Assembly (NCBI GenBank): GCA_947167745.1
Contig: CAMVJE010000033.1
Location: forward strand, 1-14,929
Origin: an uncultured Treponema sp.
Lineage (GTDB): Bacteria; Spirochaetota; Spirochaetia; Treponematales; Treponemataceae
Direction: 5' to 3'
Length of the DNA: 14,929 nucleotides
In this document: positions 1-6,254 of the stretch, in pieces
Layout: every line of letters begins with the position of its first letter
Numbering within the stretch: position 1 is the stretch's first letter
Translations under genes and position numbers: made by a program
Notes under the pieces: model-generated
Told to the model about the DNA's origin: nothing
Databases searched by the model: none
Seen by the model: only the letters and a program-made list of their open reading frames with translations

Positions 1-30
1 GGGTGTGGGTGAAAGCAAAGCTTGAACCCC

Positions 31-66
31 AGGGGAGAGACATCTCCCCTTCTGTGTTTCTCCCCT
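31..66 (+). repeat. GGGGAG palindrome upstream of proS, with a second copy of its right arm
   Basis: An 8-bp perfect stem, AGGGGAGA (31-38) with TCTCCCCT (43-50), closes on a GACA loop. The right arm TCTCCCCT is repeated exactly at 59-66, so the left arm could pair with either copy. The following sequence is only moderately T-rich (TTCTGTGTTTCT), so this may be a weak terminator of a gene left of the window or a dispersed REP-like palindrome. A related palindrome lies just after proS at 1951-1968. The structure is seen directly; its role is inferred. Confidence 0.5.
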
Positions 67-69
67 CAG

Positions 70-98
70 TTGTAAAACCCCTTGCTTTTCAATAAAAT
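70..98 (+). promoter_or_regulatory. proS promoter candidate placing the transcript start at the ATG
   Basis: TTGTAA (70-75) and TAAAAT (93-98) are separated by exactly 17 bases, a good match to the vegetative sigma-70 consensus. The -10 box ends 7 bases before the ATG at 106, so transcription should begin at or next to the start codon. No Shine-Dalgarno precedes the ATG, which fits a leaderless mRNA. The same arrangement is seen before kdgK, the regulator and, more weakly, the methyltransferase gene. Confidence 0.5.
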
Positions 99-105
99 AT
101 CTTCT

Positions 106-1941
106 ATGAAAACTTCAAAATTCTATATTTCAACTCTCCGCGAAGCTCCGGCCGAAGCCGTAATCGCGAGCCACAAACTCATGCTCAGGGCAGGAATCAC
201 CAGAAAACTTGGAAACGGTCTTTATACATATCTTCCGCTGGGCGTACGCTCTCTTTACAAACTCGAAAATATTATCCGTGAGGAATGGAACGAAACAGCC
301 GGCGCTTTGGAATTCAAGCCGACCGTAATTGTACCGGGCGAACTCTGGAAAGAATCTGGCCGCTGGGAAACAATGGGCCCACAAATGCTCAAGGCAAAAA
401 ACCGCGGCGAGCAGGACATGGTTGTTTCTCCAACAGCCGAAGAAGCCTACACTGCCATCGTCCGCGACGGCCTCGACTCATACAAGCAGCTCCCTGTAAA
501 CCTCTATCAAATCAACACAAAATACCGTGACGAAATTCGCCCCCGATACGGTGTCATGCGAGGCCGGGAATTCATCATGGCTGACGGCTACACCATGAAC
601 GCTGATGACGAATCTTTGGACGAGTCATACAAGGCCTACGAAAAAGCTTATTTCCGCATCTTCAAGCGGCTTGGCCTCAAAATCATTCCTGTAAAGGCTG
701 ATTCAGGCGCAATGGGCGGAAGCGGCTCAGAGGAATTCATGGTTGAGTCTCCAATCGGCGACGACACTCTTATCATCTGTCCTAACGAAAAGTGCGGTTA
801 TGCCGCCAATGTCGAAAAGGCTGAATGTGCCCTCGACGACTCAACAAACAAAAAAGGCGAAAAAGTTGCCGTAACAGAAAAAGCTCTCGAAGAAGTTGAG
901 ACACCAAATGTTTTCTCAATCGAAGACATGGAAAAATTCTTCGATGAGTCACCAAAAATGTTCATCAAGTGCCTCATTTACCGCGTAATCAATTCTTCAC
1001 TCGACTACTCTGCCCTCGACTGTGCAAAAAACTGGAAAAGGGTCAAAGATCCTGCCGGCGACTACTACCCGCTTTCTTACGCCTGTGTCTGCATCCGCTC
1101 AGACCTCGATGTAAACGAAGCAAAACTGGCCGCTACCCTCAAGGCAAGCGAAGTCGTTCTTGCAGAAGACGAAGAAATTCTCGAATACGCTCAGGCAGGC
1201 CACGGCTTTGTAGGCCCAATGACATCAAAATGCCCTCTCGTCGTTGACTATTCTGTAATCAAAGACGGCCAGGCCAGAATGCACGACGCAATCACTGGAG
1301 CTGGCAAAAACGGCTACCATGTAAAGCATGTTGAGCCGCTCCGTGACTTCACTCCATACATCAATGCAGATGTCCGCACTGTCAAAGAAGGCGACAAATG
1401 TGCCTGCTGTGGAGGCGTTTTCTACCAGAAAAAGGGCAACGAACTTGGACACATCTTCAAGCTTGGCCACAAATACACAAAAGCAATGCATGTAACCTTC
1501 CTCGGCCAGAACGGAAAACCAACAGAGCCGACAATGGGCTGCTACGGAATTGGCGTTGACCGCACCCTCGCTTCAATCATCGAGGCAAACAACGACGAAA
1601 AAGGCATTATCTGGCCAATGACCGTCGCTCCATTTCAGGTCTGCATCGTTCCAATCAAATACGAAGGCGCCATGAAAGAAACCGCAGACAAAATCTACGA
1701 CGAGCTTAAAGCCGCCGGAATCGAAGTTTTGCTTGACGACCGCGCCGAGCGTCCTGGCGTAAAATTCGCCGACATGGAGCTTATCGGAATTCCGCTTAGA
1801 ATCACCATTGGTGACAAAAATCTTCCGAACATTGAGTTCAAGCCCCGCGCCGCAAGCGAAGCCGAACTTCTTCCTGCAACAGAAGCATCTGAAAAGGCAA
1901 TCTCTTTTGTTAAAGCAGAACTGGCAAGACTCAACGGCTAA
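106..1941 (+). CDS. proS: Prolyl-tRNA synthetase, bacterial type with editing insertion
   Basis: This cytoplasmic class II enzyme charges tRNA-Pro with proline using ATP. From the ATG at 106 it has 611 residues. Class II motif 2 (YRDEIRPRYG, from about residue 140) and motif 3 (GCYGIGVDR, residues 478-486) are intact. Between them lies the long insertion typical of bacterial ProRS, which in the family hydrolyses Ala-tRNA-Pro; GHGFVGPM (from residue 365) lies in it. Cysteine pairs occur at 225/230 and near 432-435. The anticodon-binding domain runs from about residue 507 to the end. An in-frame TTG at 82 would add eight residues, but the ATG starts the conserved KTSKFYISTLREAP sequence and has a -10 box 7 bases upstream. 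There is no Shine-Dalgarno. Identity is secure. Confidence 0.97.
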   Translation: MKTSKFYISTLREAPAEAVIASHKLMLRAGITRKLGNGLYTYLPLGVRSLYKLENIIREEWNETAGALEFKPTVIVPGELWKESGRWETMGPQMLKAKNRGEQDMVVSPTAEEAYTAIVRDGLDSYKQLPVNLYQINTKYRDEIRPRYGVMRGREFIMADGYTMNADDESLDESYKAYEKAYFRIFKRLGLKIIPVKADSGAMGGSGSEEFMVESPIGDDTLIICPNEKCGYAANVEKAECALDDSTNKKGEKVAVTEKALEEVETPNVFSIEDMEKFFDESPKMFIKCLIYRVINSSLDYSALDCAKNWKRVKDPAGDYYPLSYACVCIRSDLDVNEAKLAATLKASEVVLAEDEEILEYAQAGHGFVGPMTSKCPLVVDYSVIKDGQARMHDAITGAGKNGYHVKHVEPLRDFTPYINADVRTVKEGDKCACCGGVFYQKKGNELGHIFKLGHKYTKAMHVTFLGQNGKPTEPTMGCYGIGVDRTLASIIEANNDEKGIIWPMTVAPFQVCIVPIKYEGAMKETADKIYDELKAAGIEVLLDDRAERPGVKFADMELIGIPLRITIGDKNLPNIEFKPRAASEAELLPATEASEKAISFVKAELARLNG

Positions 1942-1950
1942 TATCAATTC

Positions 1951-1968
1951 TGGGGAGTTTACTCCCCA
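1951..1968 (+). repeat. GGGGAG palindrome between proS and the secreted-protein gene
   Basis: TGGGGAG (1951-1957) pairs with CTCCCCA (1962-1968) around a TTTA loop, and another TCCCC follows at 1971-1975. No T-run follows, so it is not a canonical intrinsic terminator. Core and setting resemble the 31-66 palindrome, so proS is bracketed by two related elements. It may be a REP-like repeat or an mRNA-processing stem in a proS transcript that continues into the next gene. Confidence 0.5.
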
Positions 1969-1986
1969 AATCCCCAAAGGACAGCT

Positions 1987-3054
1987 ATGAAACAATTCTT
2001 CAAAAAAATTCTTTTCCTTTCACTTTTTGCTATTCAATTTTCATTTTTTTATTCATTACCAGCAGTCAGCAATTCAATTCCAGATTTTTCCGGCCAATAT
2101 GTTTATTACCACGACATGAGTTTTCAGCGTGAATCTTATATAGGTATTCTCTACTATGATGATTCGACCTATGCGATTCGATATTATGCTCCCGCGACAG
2201 GCAAGGGAAATTCGTTCAAACCAGAAAAAATTATTCACATTCTTTTTACGGTCGATCCAGAAAAAAAAGATCTTGAACTTACAGGCGAGCGAATTCTCAG
2301 CACAATTCAGCCAGATGACACAGATTTAATCAATTACATCCATGATTTTTTCTACGAAATGACAAAGCGACGTCAAAATGTTGGCGAACTTTCTCAACCC
2401 AAAAGCGATTATCAGGACTATGCCCAGTTTGGTGGCAGCGTAACTCTATATTTCAATCCGCTTATTCCTGTTTTCAATCTTGAGCGCATCGAGTCGGCCA
2501 GCAAAAAAATTCTCTTGCAAATCGTCACGGCAGGTCAGCTCATTTCTGGTGAAGATCAGAGTTTCGCCAAATTTGCTGGCATTGAAGAAAAATTCAATGA
2601 CAAGAATCACAAATTCAAAAAAAATAAAAAAGCAAAGCCAATAGAAATCAACTATAAAGCAAATGAAAATTCCACAGAACTAAAGGCAAAATTGGATACA
2701 TCTTGGAATGCAGCAGCCGAAAATTTCTACACTTTAGAAAATTTGGCTGTTTTCACTGTCAACGAAGTCACTTCCCCAATGGAAAATCAGATTCCTCTTT
2801 TAAAACGCCGCCTTCTTTTGGGGAACGAACTCGTCTATCCAAACTGGAAAAGCCAAAAAATTGAAACAAAAGCAAACGGAACCCTCTTCACGCAAGTTTC
2901 ATATCATTCCGAAACCGACAGCTACACTTATGACTTTAAATACCTGCATGAAATCGATTCAAAAACAGTCGGACTTTTTACACTCACAGTTTTTGCCGGT
3001 GCATACGAATCAAACAAAAAATATTTCAACGCGATTTTAGCAAGTTTTAATTAA
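1987..3054 (+). CDS. Secreted or periplasmic protein of unknown function
   Basis: I do not recognise this 355-residue protein. It starts with MKQFFKK followed by a Phe/Leu-rich hydrophobic stretch (about residues 8-23), a clear Sec signal peptide with possible cleavage near residues 23-30. No lipobox cysteine is present, so it is probably soluble periplasmic or surface material. The mature part is rich in Tyr, Phe, Asn and Lys, with a basic patch around residues 208-216 (KFKKNKKAKP). No catalytic motif or later membrane segment is evident. A Shine-Dalgarno AAAGGA (1976-1981) lies 5 bases before the ATG. The gap to proS is 45 bases, and no separate promoter is obvious, so co-transcription with proS is possible. 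It is probably a lineage-restricted spirochaete protein. Confidence 0.85.
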   Translation: MKQFFKKILFLSLFAIQFSFFYSLPAVSNSIPDFSGQYVYYHDMSFQRESYIGILYYDDSTYAIRYYAPATGKGNSFKPEKIIHILFTVDPEKKDLELTGERILSTIQPDDTDLINYIHDFFYEMTKRRQNVGELSQPKSDYQDYAQFGGSVTLYFNPLIPVFNLERIESASKKILLQIVTAGQLISGEDQSFAKFAGIEEKFNDKNHKFKKNKKAKPIEINYKANENSTELKAKLDTSWNAAAENFYTLENLAVFTVNEVTSPMENQIPLLKRRLLLGNELVYPNWKSQKIETKANGTLFTQVSYHSETDSYTYDFKYLHEIDSKTVGLFTLTVFAGAYESNKKYFNAILASFN

Positions 3055-3072
3055 TCTTACGCAAAAAATAAT

Positions 3073-3148
3073 CACTGTCGCTGTTCCGCGATTCGCTAAC
3101 GCTCAGTGCTTCGCACCGCGCAAGCGCGTCGCTCCATAGCGGAGCGGC
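3073..3148. repeat. GC-rich REP-like palindromic element in a convergent spacer
   Basis: This island is much richer in GC than the surrounding genes. It contains stacked inverted repeats: CACTG (3073-3077) with CAGTG (3104-3108), CGCG/CGCG around CAAG (3117-3128), and CGCTCC (3130-3135) with GGAGCG (3141-3146). The last stem extends outward through a T-G wobble and a G-C pair to 3128-3148. It fills the 106-base gap between the convergent secreted-protein and GerMN genes. Its compact, palindromic, non-coding form resembles REP/BIME elements, and it could also stop transcription from both sides. No long T-run is present. Whether it is dispersed in the genome cannot be seen here. Confidence 0.6.
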
Positions 3149-3160
3149 CTTTCCTGTAAA

Positions 3161-4075
3161 CTAATAATCATTTCGTCCGCGAGGACTTCCAACCCAAACA
3201 CCCTCGCTCAAATAATCGAGTTTTTTCCCTTCAATCAAAAACTGTACTTTTTTAACTGTGGGAAAACTTGTCGCTGTATAGACGATTTGCATTAATTGAA
3301 CATTCGATCCCATAGAGCCATAACTATTGAACTGAAATTCTTCATTAAAATTCAATGTTGCGATTCCATCCTTAATCGAAATTCCTAGTAATTTACTACC
3401 AGCTGGAATATAACTCTGGCATCCAGTTTTTGATTCACTTGCAGATGGCCCTTTCAAAAGTTCATTCAAGGCTTCAAACAATGGAGATTCTTTTGCAACA
3501 CTTCTACTTACTTCTTTTCGTAAAACTAATCCGTCAGAATCTATAGCCACAAAGCAGATTTTTGTTTTAGTCGTATTTGAGGGAGGCGTGACAACAGTTT
3601 GTGCTTGTGGTTTTTCCGGCTGCTTCACAGGGAGTACAGTTTTTTTCTCCTCAGTTTTTTTAGCCACTTCCACAGGTTTCTCTTGTTTCTCAGCTTTTAC
3701 AGGTTCAGGTTCAACTGATGTTTTTTTACTTTCTGTATTTACGGTAGTTTCTTTTTCTACGACCTGCTCTGGTTTTACTCTTTCTTCCATTTTCGGTTGT
3801 TCAGTCTTCACACTTTCTTCATTCTTTTTTGATTTTTTTGTCAAGTCAATTATGATTTCTTCAGAACCTTCTGATTTCTTAGAGTCTTTTTTATCATCAA
3901 AAATTTCTTTTCCGATTTTCTTTTCGATGAGAGCAGTTGCTCCTGATTTGTCAAAATTTTCTTTAATTTCTTCCTGTTTTACCAAAAAAACAATTAATAT
4001 AATTAAAAATAAAAGAATCCAGATAGCAAGACCAAGACCGGTTTTCTTTTTATTCTTTTTTTCCTTTTCACTCAT
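3161..4075 (-). CDS. Membrane-anchored GerMN-domain protein
   Basis: From the ATG at 4075 the protein has 304 residues. A short Lys-rich cytoplasmic start (MSEKEKKNKKK) precedes one membrane segment (about 13-32). A long charged, low-complexity linker rich in Lys, Glu, Pro, Thr and Val spans about 33-170. A C-terminal GerMN-type domain begins near residue 172; family features are LFEALNELLKGP, the IPAGSKLLG stretch and the DGIATLNFNEEF strand pair. GerMN domains occur in spore-germination protein GerM and many envelope proteins; their biochemical role is poorly defined. The topology suggests the domain is held in the periplasm, with the linker acting as a spacer. An upstream in-frame GTG at 4120, with GGAG 9 bases before it, would add 15 residues. 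I prefer the ATG because it gives a normal N-terminus and has a -10-like GATAAT 6 bases upstream. It diverges from kdgK. Confidence 0.85.
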   Translation of the reverse strand: MSEKEKKNKKKTGLGLAIWILLFLIILIVFLVKQEEIKENFDKSGATALIEKKIGKEIFDDKKDSKKSEGSEEIIIDLTKKSKKNEESVKTEQPKMEERVKPEQVVEKETTVNTESKKTSVEPEPVKAEKQEKPVEVAKKTEEKKTVLPVKQPEKPQAQTVVTPPSNTTKTKICFVAIDSDGLVLRKEVSRSVAKESPLFEALNELLKGPSASESKTGCQSYIPAGSKLLGISIKDGIATLNFNEEFQFNSYGSMGSNVQLMQIVYTATSFPTVKKVQFLIEGKKLDYLSEGVWVGSPRGRNDY

Positions 4076-4081
4076 ACTATT

Positions 4082-4110
4082 ATTATCGGAATATAAAGGT
4101 GAAAATGAAA
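4082..4110 (-). promoter_or_regulatory. Weak promoter candidate for the GerMN gene
   Basis: Reading the minus strand, TTTCAT (4105-4110) and GATAAT (4082-4087) are 17 bases apart, and the -10 ends 6 bases before the ATG at 4075. The -10 is one base from consensus, but the -35 matches at only two positions. If translation starts at the GTG at 4120, this site would lie inside the coding region and be spurious. Confidence 0.25.
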
Positions 4111-4120
4111 CGATTTCCAC

Positions 4121-4149
4121 TTGTTTACACTCCGATTAAAGGATAAAAT
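4121..4149 (+). promoter_or_regulatory. kdgK promoter candidate, start predicted at the ATG
   Basis: TTGTTT (4121-4126) is followed after 17 bases by TAAAAT (4144-4149), which ends 8 bases before the kdgK ATG at 4158. The predicted transcript start is within about two bases of the start codon, leaving no room for a Shine-Dalgarno. The -10 is one base from consensus and the -35 three. AAAGGA at 4138-4143 lies too far upstream (14 bases) to be a normal ribosome-binding site. Confidence 0.4.
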
Positions 4150-4157
4150 AGAAGAAT

Positions 4158-5183
4158 ATGGAACACAAAGAATTTGATTTGATTACATTCGGCGAAATCA
4201 TGCTTCGTCTTTCGCCTTCGGTTAATGAACTTATCAGCAAAAGTGACTCTTTTAAAAAGCACGCTGGTGGAGCAGAACTCAATGTAGCTTCCGGAGTCTC
4301 ACTTTTAGGCTTGCGAACAGGAATCATCACCCGTCTTCCAAAGAATCAGTTGGGTACCTTCATCAAAAATCGAATCCGTGCATCAAGTGTAAGCGATGAT
4401 TACATTATTTTTGATGATTCGCCAGAAGCCCGCGTCGGTATTTACTACTACGAAAACGGCGCATATCCACGAAAGCCGACTGTCGTTTATGACCGCAAAA
4501 ACTCTTCAATTACAAAAATTTCTCCTTCAGAAATTCCCGAAGATATATATACAAAAGCCCGCATGTTCTATACATCTGGTATAACACTTGCTCTCAGCGA
4601 TAATACACGTAATCTTGCCATTGAAATGATTAAAAAATTCAAAGCTGCAGGAGCAAAAATCGCTTTCGATGTAAATTACCGTGCAAATCTCTGGGACGAA
4701 GATACAGCGCGCACTACAATCAAGTCAATTCTCCCCTTCGTTGACATTCTCTTCATCTCCGAAGAAAGTTGCCGTCGTATGTTCCAGAAAACAGGCTCCC
4801 TCGAAGATATGCACCGTGAATTTTGCAAAGATTTTCCGAATATAAGCTACATCGCATCATCAATGCGCGAAGTCATCAGTCCTAAAGTTCACTCATTTAC
4901 ATCAGTCGTTTATTCCAAAAAAGACGATAAATTCTACACAGAGGAGCCATACAAAGACATTGATGTCGTAGACCGAATCGGTAGCGGGGATGCATACTGT
5001 GCCGGCGTTCTCTTTGGTCTTCTCAAATATGATGATCCGCAAAAAGCAACTGAATTCGGAAACGCAACATGTGCCACCAAGAACACGATCTTCGGTGACC
5101 TCCCACTTTCTGACTTTGCTGAAATCAGTTCAATCATAAAAGCACACCAAACTAAAGGCAAGCAATCCGAAATGAACCGATAA
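4158..5183 (+). CDS. kdgK: PfkB-family sugar kinase, probably 2-keto-3-deoxygluconate kinase
   Basis: The 341-residue protein belongs to the ribokinase/PfkB family and is cytoplasmic. The N-terminal GG-x-ELNVA sugar-binding element starts at residue 37. The ATP-site signature IGSGDAYCAG contains the catalytic-base Asp at residue 278. The DVNYRANLWD segment (from residue 171) is typical of 2-keto-3-deoxygluconate kinases, which phosphorylate KDG to KDPG for the Entner-Doudoroff aldolase. UxaB in the same window belongs to the same hexuronate pathway and supports this specificity. The family also includes fructokinases and other sugar kinases, so the substrate is inferred. It diverges from the GerMN gene across a very short promoter region and ends at a strong terminator, so it is probably monocistronic. 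Confidence 0.88.
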   Translation: MEHKEFDLITFGEIMLRLSPSVNELISKSDSFKKHAGGAELNVASGVSLLGLRTGIITRLPKNQLGTFIKNRIRASSVSDDYIIFDDSPEARVGIYYYENGAYPRKPTVVYDRKNSSITKISPSEIPEDIYTKARMFYTSGITLALSDNTRNLAIEMIKKFKAAGAKIAFDVNYRANLWDEDTARTTIKSILPFVDILFISEESCRRMFQKTGSLEDMHREFCKDFPNISYIASSMREVISPKVHSFTSVVYSKKDDKFYTEEPYKDIDVVDRIGSGDAYCAGVLFGLLKYDDPQKATEFGNATCATKNTIFGDLPLSDFAEISSIIKAHQTKGKQSEMNR

Positions 5184-5188
5184 AATTT

Positions 5189-5216
5189 GAGGCTCCCTTA
5201 ACGGGAGCCTTTTTTT
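5189..5216 (+). terminator. Intrinsic terminator after kdgK
   Basis: GGCTCCC (5191-5197) pairs with GGGAGCC (5203-5209) around TTAAC, extended by an A-T pair and a G-T wobble, and is followed by seven T residues (5210-5216). It begins five bases after the kdgK stop codon. Its T-run overlaps the stop codon of the convergent methyltransferase gene. On the opposite strand the stem has only a poor T-run, so it mainly ends kdgK transcription. Confidence 0.92.
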
Positions 5217-6000
5217 ATTTGGATAATTTTCTGCACTCATACAAAATAATTGCCGCTGCCTGAGCTACATTCAGACTTTCAATTGGCTGTGTTTTATCAG
5301 TATCAAGATTTTCCGCAAAAGGAATCCGAATAAGCGCGTCACAGTTTCTTCGCACAAGCCCTGAAATACCATGCTCTTCATTTCCAAGAACAATAAGAGC
5401 AGGCTTGTTTTTTTCTGAACATAATTCCGGAATATCTTCCACCGGGGTGTCGCCTCGAACATCCGTTCCAAATCGAATCATTTTTCCATTCATCGATACA
5501 AGAAGTTTTTCAATTGACTGAATAGAATATACATTTACATATTCCATTCCACCTTGAGCAACACGGTATGAACTTGTAGTAATAGAAGTCTGCTCTTCAT
5601 CACGCGGTATAACGATATTTTTAAAACCAAAAAAGGCTGCACTTCTAACAATAGCACCTAAATTATTTGCATTGCCAACGCGATCAAGTAAAATTGCACT
5701 CTCTTTATTATGAAGCCACCTGTCAGTAATCTCCGTGTTTAAATGAGGAATTTCAGGTTGCTCAATCATTGCAACCACTCCCTGATGGTGAACAGTTCCG
5801 CTCAACTTTTCAAGTTCACCTTCCGCTATATTATTATAAGGCACCTTACGTTCAGCCAAAGATTTAAACAAATCCTTAAAATCCATCATTCGGTCACGGG
5901 TATAGTAAAAACGGCGAATTTTCTGTGGATTACACTTTGTAAGGGCCTTTACCGCTTCAAAACCACACACAGCAAGTTCATTTCTAAAATCATTCTTCAT
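5215..6000 (-). CDS. TrmH/SpoU-family 2'-O-ribose RNA methyltransferase, RlmB-like
   Basis: This 261-residue SPOUT enzyme transfers a methyl group from S-adenosylmethionine to a ribose 2'-OH in RNA. Residues 1 to about 80 match the SpoU substrate-binding domain. The catalytic knot domain follows with all three motifs: motif 1 LDRVGNANNLGAIVRS (catalytic Arg119), motif 2 VLGNEEHGIS, and motif 3 IPFAENLDTD followed by SLNVAQAAAI. Length and domain order fit RlmB, which methylates G2251 of 23S rRNA, but related enzymes act on tRNA or other rRNA sites, so I leave the symbol blank. No Shine-Dalgarno precedes the ATG. A -10-like TAGACT lies 6 bases upstream. The gene converges on kdgK and its stop codon lies in the kdgK terminator. 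Confidence 0.92.
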   Translation of the reverse strand: MKNDFRNELAVCGFEAVKALTKCNPQKIRRFYYTRDRMMDFKDLFKSLAERKVPYNNIAEGELEKLSGTVHHQGVVAMIEQPEIPHLNTEITDRWLHNKESAILLDRVGNANNLGAIVRSAAFFGFKNIVIPRDEEQTSITTSSYRVAQGGMEYVNVYSIQSIEKLLVSMNGKMIRFGTDVRGDTPVEDIPELCSEKNKPALIVLGNEEHGISGLVRRNCDALIRIPFAENLDTDKTQPIESLNVAQAAAIILYECRKLSK

Positions 6001-6006
6001 AATTAA

Positions 6007-6035
6007 AGTCTAACAAAAGAGCTATTTCTCCGCAA
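6007..6035 (-). promoter_or_regulatory. Possible leaderless promoter of the RNA methyltransferase gene
   Basis: On the minus strand TTGCGG (6030-6035) and TAGACT (6007-6012) are 17 bases apart, and the -10 ends 6 bases before the ATG at 6000. The -35 keeps TTG and the -10 matches four of six positions, so the call is weak alone. It gains weight from the same geometry at proS, kdgK and the regulator gene. Confidence 0.3.
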
Positions 6036-6051
6036 GGCAAAGTTCAATATT

Positions 6052-6201
6052 TTTTTCACAAGATTATTTTAATGTTTTCCACTTTTACTTTCATTATTGT
6101 GGATATCTAGTGCGTAAAATGTGTATAACTAGTGACTTTTCCACATATTTCTCCACAATTTGTGGACTTTTTGTGGAAAAACTTCAATTTTATGTGGATA
6201 A
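6052..6201. other. Cluster of DnaA-box-like 9-mers, candidate origin or DnaA-titration site
   Basis: Compared with the bacterial DnaA box TTATNCACA there are two perfect sites, both on the minus strand: TTATACACA (6120-6128) and TTATCCACA (6193-6201). Five sites differ at one base: TTTTTCACA (6052-6060, +), ATATCCACA (6098-6106, -), TTTTCCACA (6137-6145, +), TTCTCCACA (6149-6157, +) and TTTTCCACA (6172-6180, -). The 6041-6100 side is very AT-rich, as expected of an unwinding region, and includes AGATTATTTT. The cluster lies in gene-free DNA. No dnaA, dnaN, gyrB or rpmH is in the window, so origin function is a hypothesis. Confidence 0.5.
6137..6180. repeat. Nested palindrome inside the DnaA-box cluster
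   Basis: The outer arms TTTTCCACA (6137-6145) and TGTGGAAAA (6172-6180) are perfect 9-bp inverted repeats. They enclose a second palindrome, TCCACA-ATT-TGTGGA (6152-6166), with almost the same centre. As RNA this gives two stems with a small internal loop; as DNA it gives four symmetrically placed CCACA cores. It could be a protein-binding array or a structured RNA. There is no adjacent T-run, and the operon terminator at 6200-6233 is separate. Confidence 0.6.
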
Positions 6202-6233
6202 AAAAAAGGCACTGGGATAATCCAGTGCCTTTT
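6200..6233 (-). terminator. Intrinsic terminator of the ABC importer operon
   Basis: On the minus strand, an AAAA/TTTT-flanked stem with the 8-bp GC-rich core GGCACTGG (6208-6215) and CCAGTGCC (6222-6229) encloses a six-base loop and runs into eight T residues. It begins about 20 bases after the solute-binding protein stop codon. The left edge overlaps the last perfect DnaA-box match. Confidence 0.93.
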
Positions 6234-6254
6234 AAATCAAGCGTTTAGCTTAAC

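Noticed and set aside
82..105. TTG start giving proS eight extra residues
   Set aside because: The extension is not part of the conserved ProRS start, has no ribosome-binding site, and overlaps the predicted -10 region. The ATG at 106 is preferred.
1573..1995. Minus-strand reading frame of 140 codons opposite the end of proS
   Set aside because: It lies almost wholly antisense to conserved proS sequence and has no family resemblance or ribosome-binding site.
3588..4139. Long plus-strand reading frame (183 codons) opposite the GerMN gene
   Set aside because: It is the antisense shadow of the Lys/Glu-rich linker; its Phe/Ser/Thr-rich translation is what that strand must give, and it has no ribosome-binding site.
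6041..6100. AT-rich tract as evidence of horizontal transfer
   Set aside because: It is a short non-coding stretch; flanking genes show no mobile-element genes, repeats at borders or integrase.
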